Origin: Crocodylus rhombifer
Lineage: Eukaryota > Chordata > Crocodylia > Crocodylidae
Direction: 5' to 3'
DNA: 64,000 bases
Assembly: GCA_038503035.1 (NCBI GenBank)
Contig: JAVSML010024702.1
Span: 372,001-436,000 of the forward strand
Of this stretch, positions 58,793 through 64,000 are shown piece by piece. Both the position numbers and the translations under genes were made by a program. The first letter of the stretch is position 1, and each line of letters opens with the position of its first letter. The notes beneath the pieces were generated by a model. The model was given only the letters and a program-made list of their open reading frames with translations, had not been told where the DNA came from and ran no database searches.

Positions 58793-59868
58793 TAGGGCTG
58801 TGTGAAATGGCACCATTCAGTTTTGCCTTGAGTTGTGATGGTTCAAGGGAACGGTGTTTCATCTCGAATTTCATTTTGAGTTGAAACAGCTGTTCCATTT
58901 CATTCCATCAAAACAGAAAGGCCATTTCACCACTGTTTTGAATTTCGCTGGGGATGGGGAGTCAGACCAGCTGGGCTGACTTCGAATCCCCAATGCTAGA
59001 ACAACCAGCTGGGCTGCTTCCCTGCCCCCTGTGCTTTATCACACCAGAGGCAGGAGGCAGCCGAGTGGGGCTACTTCCCCGACCCCCATGCATGATTGCA
59101 TTGGGGGCGGAAGGCAGCTGCTTCCCCAATCCCCATGTGATCACGCCGGGGCAGGAGGAAGCCGAGCTGGACTGCTTCCCCAAGCTGGGCTCCTTGATTG
59201 AGCACGGAGATCGGAGAAACAGCCCTGCTTGGCTGCCTCCCACTCCTGGTGTGATCATGCAGGGGCTGGGGAAGCAGCCCCGCTCAACTGCCTCCTGCCC
59301 CAGTGCAATCACATGCAGGAGTCAGGGAAGCAGCCCTGCTTGACTGCCTCCCAGCCCTGGCGGATCCTGCGCTGGGGATGGGAAGTCAGGCCCGCTGGAC
59401 TGACTTCCGATTCCCAGCCTATGGTCAAAACATTTGCCCCAGCCTATGGTTGAAACATCAGATGCCTCCCAACCCCGGTGCAATCATGCAGGGGTTGGGG
59501 AAACAGCTCGGCTCAGCTGTCTCCTGCCCCCAGCGCAATCAAGTGCAGGGGTCGGGGAAGCAGCCTAGCTTGGCTGCCTCCCTCCCCGGCATGATCACGT
59601 GTTGGGGTCAGGGAAGCAGCCCCACTTGGCTGCCTCCCGCCCCCTGCTGGATCTTGCACTGGGGATGGGAAGTCAGGCCGGCTGGACTGACTTCCAATCC
59701 CCAGCCTATGGTCAAAACGTTTTGACTTTCGAAACATTTCGATCAGCCTCATTTTGTTTTGGGGCTATTTCAACAGCCTTTGTTTTATTCCAATTTTGCT
59801 GTTTTGGCCTCTAAATTGGTCGAAACAATGTCGGAATGAAACGGCCATCGAAATTTTGCACAGCCCTG
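58793..59868. mobile_element. hAT-like element with 7/8 target duplication
   Basis: Tips TAGGGCTGTGTGAAAT and ATTTTGCACAGCCCTG are inverted. Flanks GTGAAGGG (58785-58792) and GTGAGGGG (59869-59876) differ at one base. Subterminal TTTCATCTCGAATTTC-type words recur at both ends. The interior has a roughly 290-bp duplication (59361-59431 against 59651-59722, almost identical) and repeats of GGGAAGCAGCCC. No transposase. Confidence 0.85.
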
Positions 59869-60240
59869 GTGAGGGGTACCATCATGGCCTGAGGGGGCAG
59901 GGTACTGCAGTTTGGTGAGTGAGGGGCACTGGCAGCACCAGGGAGCTGTGAGTCAGGAGTGAGGGGCACCAGCAAGGGTGGAGAGTGGGGGGGCTGCAGG
60001 TTGGGAGTGAAGGGCACCAGGGTAGGGGCAGAGTACTGTGGGTTGGGAATGTGGGAGGCACTGGCAGTGCCAAGGGTCTGTGAGTCAGGAGTGAGGGGCA
60101 CCATCATGACCCAGGGGGCAAGGTACTACAGTTTGGTGAGTCAGGGGCACTGGCAGGGCTGAGGTCAGTGGGTTGGGAGTGAGGGGCAGCAGCAGGGCTG
60201 GGAGGCTGTGGCTTGGTAGTGAGGGGCAACCGAATGGGCT
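59869..60240 (+). repeat. GC-rich minisatellite with higher-order duplication
   Basis: GTGAGGGGCACCAGCAGGG-like units of about 40-45 bp. A larger block is repeated about 223 bp apart: 59869 onward and 60092 onward share ACCATCATG, CAGGGTACTACAG-like and TTTGGTGAGT words. Confidence 0.75.
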
Positions 60241-61089
60241 GGGGCCAGGCCACCCTTCGGGACCAGCCATGTACACACTCCTTTGAAATCCATCATTCAT
60301 GATGGGCAGTTGGTTAGTCTTAAATAACATCCACATTCCTTCCAAAACAGCAAAGGATTCTGCTGAGACAAACTGCCCTTGTCCAGCTTACCCTGTCCTA
60401 CATCTGATAATAGAAGGCCATAAGAACTGGAAGCCAGCAAGAGTTAATTGAAATGCTCTTTTGATTACCATAACAAATTTGTTTTTTGTGACTGAAAACT
60501 TTCCAGCTGTATTAGAACTTCTCTTGCAAGAAGCTGTGAATTTTCTTAATGTTCACTGCAGTTGCTGAACACCTCAAACATCAACTCCATTTTTAGACCC
60601 TTGGTTGTTCACACTTGCTATCACACTGCCTTGCTTGTGGTTTTGCCATGTGTACTACAGCTGAAAAGATTTGTTTCCCTTTATATGTTAGCACTACAGC
60701 TGTACCTGATTTTGCTTCTGATTAATTCAATTTTGGCCTTTTTAAAATAGAATTCTAATGCAAACGTTTAACTTTTTTTTCTCTAAATGTGTTACAAGAC
60801 CCAGAGAGATTTCATTTTAATTCAATGTATTTGTGCAAAATACAAATGCAACCTGTAATGCAGTGGCAATAAATACTATTTTATTGCTATAGGGATTATG
60901 AGTTAGGACCTATAACCAAGAAACTTGAAGAGACAATATCAATCTTGTAACAGGGAACTCAAACCCTGTTACTGTGGCACAATGGAGTGGGGGGAGAGGG
61001 AACTGTAACAGAAAGTCAGGGAACTCCTGGCACTTTAAGAGAAGGCACCAAGCTAAGCTATGGTGTGGGACTGCAGCAACAGGAGAGCA

Positions 61090-61215
61090 AAGAAGCAAAG
61101 GTTGTTGTGGGTGATTATCTTTTATTGGACTAACCACATGGTTAAGATAGACTTGGGCAAACTTTCTGGTATCACAGCACAATTCCTTGGGTCTCTGGGA
61201 GAGAAGCAAACCCAG
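61090..61215 (-). mobile_element. Penelope-like element tail, antisense
   Basis: On the minus strand: CCCAGAGACCCAAGGAATTG, GTGATACCAGAAAGTTTGCC, GTCCAATAAAAGATAATCAC. Same layout as the 40272 copy. Confidence 0.65.
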
Positions 61216-61598
61216 CACCGCTAAGTAGCAAGATTAAAACATCACTTCAGTACTGTCATTAATAACTAGTATATTCAGAGGAAGCTGACCTGGACCTTTG
61301 AAGAACAGTCACTTGGAACTTACTATATCCATAACTTGCATGGATTTAGGATGCAGATCCCTGAACTGGACCACTGAACTGTATCAGCATTTATGAAATA
61401 AATATGTTAATATTCTTGTAGCTCTTACAGTATTAAAGCTTCATCACTCTTGTAGTATTATAGCTTGTAATAGTACAAGCTGTGCATTCTAGTAAGACTA
61501 ATATCTTACCAGCAGGACAAAGGCTTTATCGTACCATAGAATGGATTCCCATGTCACTCCATTTGTCAGAAGACATAGTGTTTGAAAATGATTAATCC

Positions 61599-61676
61599 AG
61601 GGGCATCCAAATTTTGCCCAGCTGGAAGTGGTAAATCATGTGGCCCTCAAATGAGCAAGATTTGGATGCACCCTTT
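61599..61676. mobile_element. Very short (about 78-bp) MITE
   Basis: GGGGCATCCAAATTTTGCCC and GAGCAAGATTTGGATGCACC are inverted (14 of 15 over the GCATCCAAATnTTGC core). It appears to be two tips with only about 40 bp between them, an extreme deletion derivative. Confidence 0.6.
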
Positions 61677-62506
61677 ACTGGTTGGACCTCAGACTTAGTT
61701 CCTGTAGAGTAATTAGAAAGCAACAGACAAACTTACTTCAAACTCTTGTATCTAGAAGTGCTAAGACCATTTTTTTTCTACCTGGGTAACTAAAATCTTC
61801 TGTATTTTCCTGCTTTTTTTCTTGCGTCATTGTTTACAAATCAGTAACAGAAGGAGATGAATAATTAAAGACAAAATTGAGTTTTACATTGCCAAAATTA
61901 ATAAGCACACTCAAGAATAAAGATATATCTTATTTAAGCTACCTGATCTTGGACCACGAGATGCTTGGATTTTTAATATATTTATGCTGTTATGTTGGTT
62001 TCAAGGGATACATAAAGGAGGTAAAAACATAAGTAACAAGGCCAGAGCAGCCATGAGGGTGCTATAATAGGGCAGCGGGGGCATCCGTATTTCACACTGT
62101 GGTGAAATATGCTTGATCTTTAACATATGTTTATCATTTACACAGCATACGTTTTATGCTGCCCTTAACTTTTAATGTCATTTTTTTTTACGTGTCTGTG
62201 TTCTGCATACAATGTAGTGGATAATTGTATTGTTTTCATAGAGCAATTTTAATGGAACTTTAAAAAATATTTTTGTTTGTGGATTTTTTATATTTCAGTA
62301 TATCCTGGCAGAGGGGATGGGCAGCAGTAAAGCCTAATGTACAGAGCACTGGCCCAGCAGGGTGCTTACACGGTACATTTTTTGTGTAATCAGGCCCCTG
62401 AAAGTGCTCTACAGCTGTGGTGTTAACACGTACACAGCTGAAGAACCCCTTTAAAATGGCCAATGACATGAAAAATTAACCCTTGTCAAATCAGGTATTA
62501 GGTAAA

Positions 62507-63068
62507 GGCACTCTAAATCAGAGTGCCTTAGGGAACTTGTGTTCCTTCAAGGTTTAATTTGTTGTGCAGGGCTGGATGGGACTGGTAAGCACTAGCCCAG
62601 CCCCACTTCCAGAGCTGTCAGTGTGGGAGGGAGGGGGAAGGGAGCAGCACAGACCTGCTGCTGGGGCAGGGGCAGGGTGGAACAGAGCCCCCTTGCCAGC
62701 TACTCCAGCTGGGGTACTGGGTGGGGGGAAGCAGGCCAGGTCTGTGAGGCAAGCGGGCTCTCTTTCAGCTCCCACCTCCCCAAGCTCTGACCAAGCCAAG
62801 TCTAGCCAGTAGCTCCATGCTGCTCCCTTTGCCCTCCCTCCCCTGTTGACAACCCCAGAACAATGGGGTGGGGGGGAGGGGGCAGCGCTGGGCGAGAGGT
62901 GGTTCAGCAGCCTCCTTGGAAGCTGTGGGAGTGTCCCTTCTTGTTGGCCAGAGCTCGTGCATGCAGGCTCGATCCCCCCCAACCCAACAGGCAAAGGTCT
63001 GTTGAGTTGTGGGGGGGGGGGGCTCTAATTCATGGTGCTTTATGTAAAGTGCCATGAGTTAGAGTGCA
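62507..63068. mobile_element. MITE with hairpin ends
   Basis: The left tip GCACTCTAAATCA and inverted right tip GCACTCTAACTCA match at 12 of 13. Each end is also self-complementary: GGCACTCTAAATCAGAGTGC on the left (62507-62527), and a 42-nt palindrome on the right (63023-63064). The interior is GC-rich, with G(8) to G(12) runs near 62870 and 63011. Confidence 0.7.
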
Positions 63069-63479
63069 GCCCCTAAACATCTATAGGCACTCATGGTCAC
63101 CAACTGTCCTGTATTTTCCAGTCAAATCTGCATGTCAGAGCTATGTCCCAGGATTCCTGAGAATTCGCTGAAGGAAGACTTTTGTCCTGAATATGAACAA
63201 TTTGTTTGGGTTGGTGTCTGCGGCTGTCCTGCTAAAACTACTTGGAGTATATAGCACAATGCCTGGTCCCATGTACTCACAGCTATGCTGCTTCCACGTT
63301 GGGAGGTAGACATAGGCTCCATCCTGAAGCAGATACAGCATAGCTATATTCCCACAGTGCTGCATCCAGGCCAGCTAATGACTCTTCAGTGCTACATGAA
63401 TGTGACTTTACTAAGTAATTCTACTTGGACTAGTCATCTGTGGAACATCCAGAATCGGTCCTCTAATTTTGTTTCTTGT

Positions 63480-63655
63480 AAGTTGGTAATTCGAACTGAC
63501 TGGGACTTGAGACACCTAGGGTTTGTTCCTGGCTTGGCCACTGCTTTGGTGAGTAACCTCTGGTAAATCACATCCCCGCCGGTGCCGCAATTTCTTTAGC
63601 TCTGAAATGGGGATGATGATAGTGACCTCCTTTGTAAAGTGCTGCAGCAGACTGC
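63480..63655 (+). mobile_element. MIR SINE
   Basis: GACTGGGACTTGAGACACCT, TGGCTTGGCCACTGCTTTGG, GCTCTGAAATGGGGATGATG and ATAGTGACCTCCTTTGTAAA follow the MIR consensus through core and tail. Confidence 0.8.
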
Positions 63656-64000
63656 AGGACCCAGCAAGGGGAGAGCAAGAGATAGAGCACACCTGCACCT
63701 AGGGAGCCGGAAGCCCAGTCAGGCAGGTGGGGTGAGTGAGGGAGAAACTCACCCCAAGACAGAGGAACGGGGCTGGCCACAGTGGTGGTGGCACGAGACA
63801 GAGCCCTGGAGACAGGCAAGGGCAGAAACCTCTGCCGCCAAGAAAGCTGACGCCTGACAGAAGGGATTTCAACTAACCTGGAGCAAAAGAGCAGGTGCTT
63901 TGGAATATTGAAAACCTCCTTTTCTTTCTTTCTTTTCATTTTTCACTTTTGTTGTGCTTTAGAAGGCCCCAGAAAGGGGCTCTGTAAACTGGAAGGTGGT
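63656..64000. other. Purine-rich segment at the window edge, possibly an LTR-type repeat
   Basis: Composition and words (GAGAGCAAGAGATAGAGC, TTGTTGTGCTTTAGAAGGCC, GGGGCTCTGTAAACTGG) resemble the GC/AG-rich parts of other elements in the window. The element runs out of the window, so it cannot be classified. Confidence 0.2.

Larger units (their letters stand above)
42300..64000. other. Gene-free 21.7-kb flank upstream of CTPS1
   Basis: No host exon is supported in either orientation. The stretch holds the elements listed separately: inverted-repeat MITE, CR1 ends, tandem array, hAT elements, PLE copies and MIRs. Between them lie unrecognised AT-rich tracts, notably 48000-48890, 51850-52690, 54330-55240, 56340-57010, 57130-57950, 60260-61090 and 61700-62500, in which I see nothing. 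In human the next gene in this direction is CITED4, and no sign of it is visible here. Confidence 0.6.

Noticed and set aside
58323..58898. 191-residue minus-strand frame
   Set aside because: Mostly the antisense shadow of the PLE GIY-YIG region, running into the hAT element.
42300..64000. Possible CITED4 exon
   Set aside because: CITED4 neighbours CTPS1 in human, but I found no frame resembling its conserved C-terminal acidic region here. It probably lies beyond the window.

Overview
The window is vertebrate genomic DNA, most likely from a crocodilian. The evidence is spliced genes with GT-AG introns, a CpG-island promoter, CR1 LINE 3' ends, Penelope-like (PLE) retroelements with a GIY-YIG domain, many hAT-type MITEs with 8-bp target duplications, and old MIR SINEs. 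A turtle is the main alternative.

Layout, left to right. Positions 1 to about 1470 look like the end of a plus-strand 3' UTR with a good poly(A) signal. By human gene order (SCMH1, SLFNL1, CTPS1) this would be SCMH1. SLFNL1 (Schlafen-like 1) is on the plus strand, with three coding exons between 4427 and 9214 encoding 429 residues. CTPS1 (CTP synthase 1) is on the minus strand. Its 17 coding exons run from 41846 down to 16264, and a probable non-coding exon 1 lies in a CpG island near 42.05 kb. When the exons are joined on paper the reading frame is open over 1776 nt, giving exactly 591 residues plus stop. The glutaminase triad falls at C399, H526 and E528, so the gene appears complete and functional. 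SLFNL1 and CTPS1 converge, with about 7 kb between their stop codons. From 42.3 kb to the end I find no host exon, only repeats and unique non-coding DNA.

The repeats are the most unusual part. A 1,074-bp hAT-like element at 30011-31084 is almost entirely an inverted repeat with arms of roughly 450-550 bp. It has a perfect 8-bp target duplication and sits 89 bp upstream of a CTPS1 splice acceptor. A single arm of the same family lies at 47363 and a fragment at 29246. A 13-unit tandem array (period about 160-198 bp) at 44.47-46.96 kb is interrupted by a CR1 end. A degenerate PLE (49.85-51.8 kb) has both catalytic aspartates of the RT YxDD box replaced by asparagine, and at least four other PLE pieces are scattered through the window. 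Several other hAT-like elements carry internal minisatellites.

Exon boundaries come from reading splice sites and checking phase by hand. UTR ends, repeat family names and the species call are inferences.
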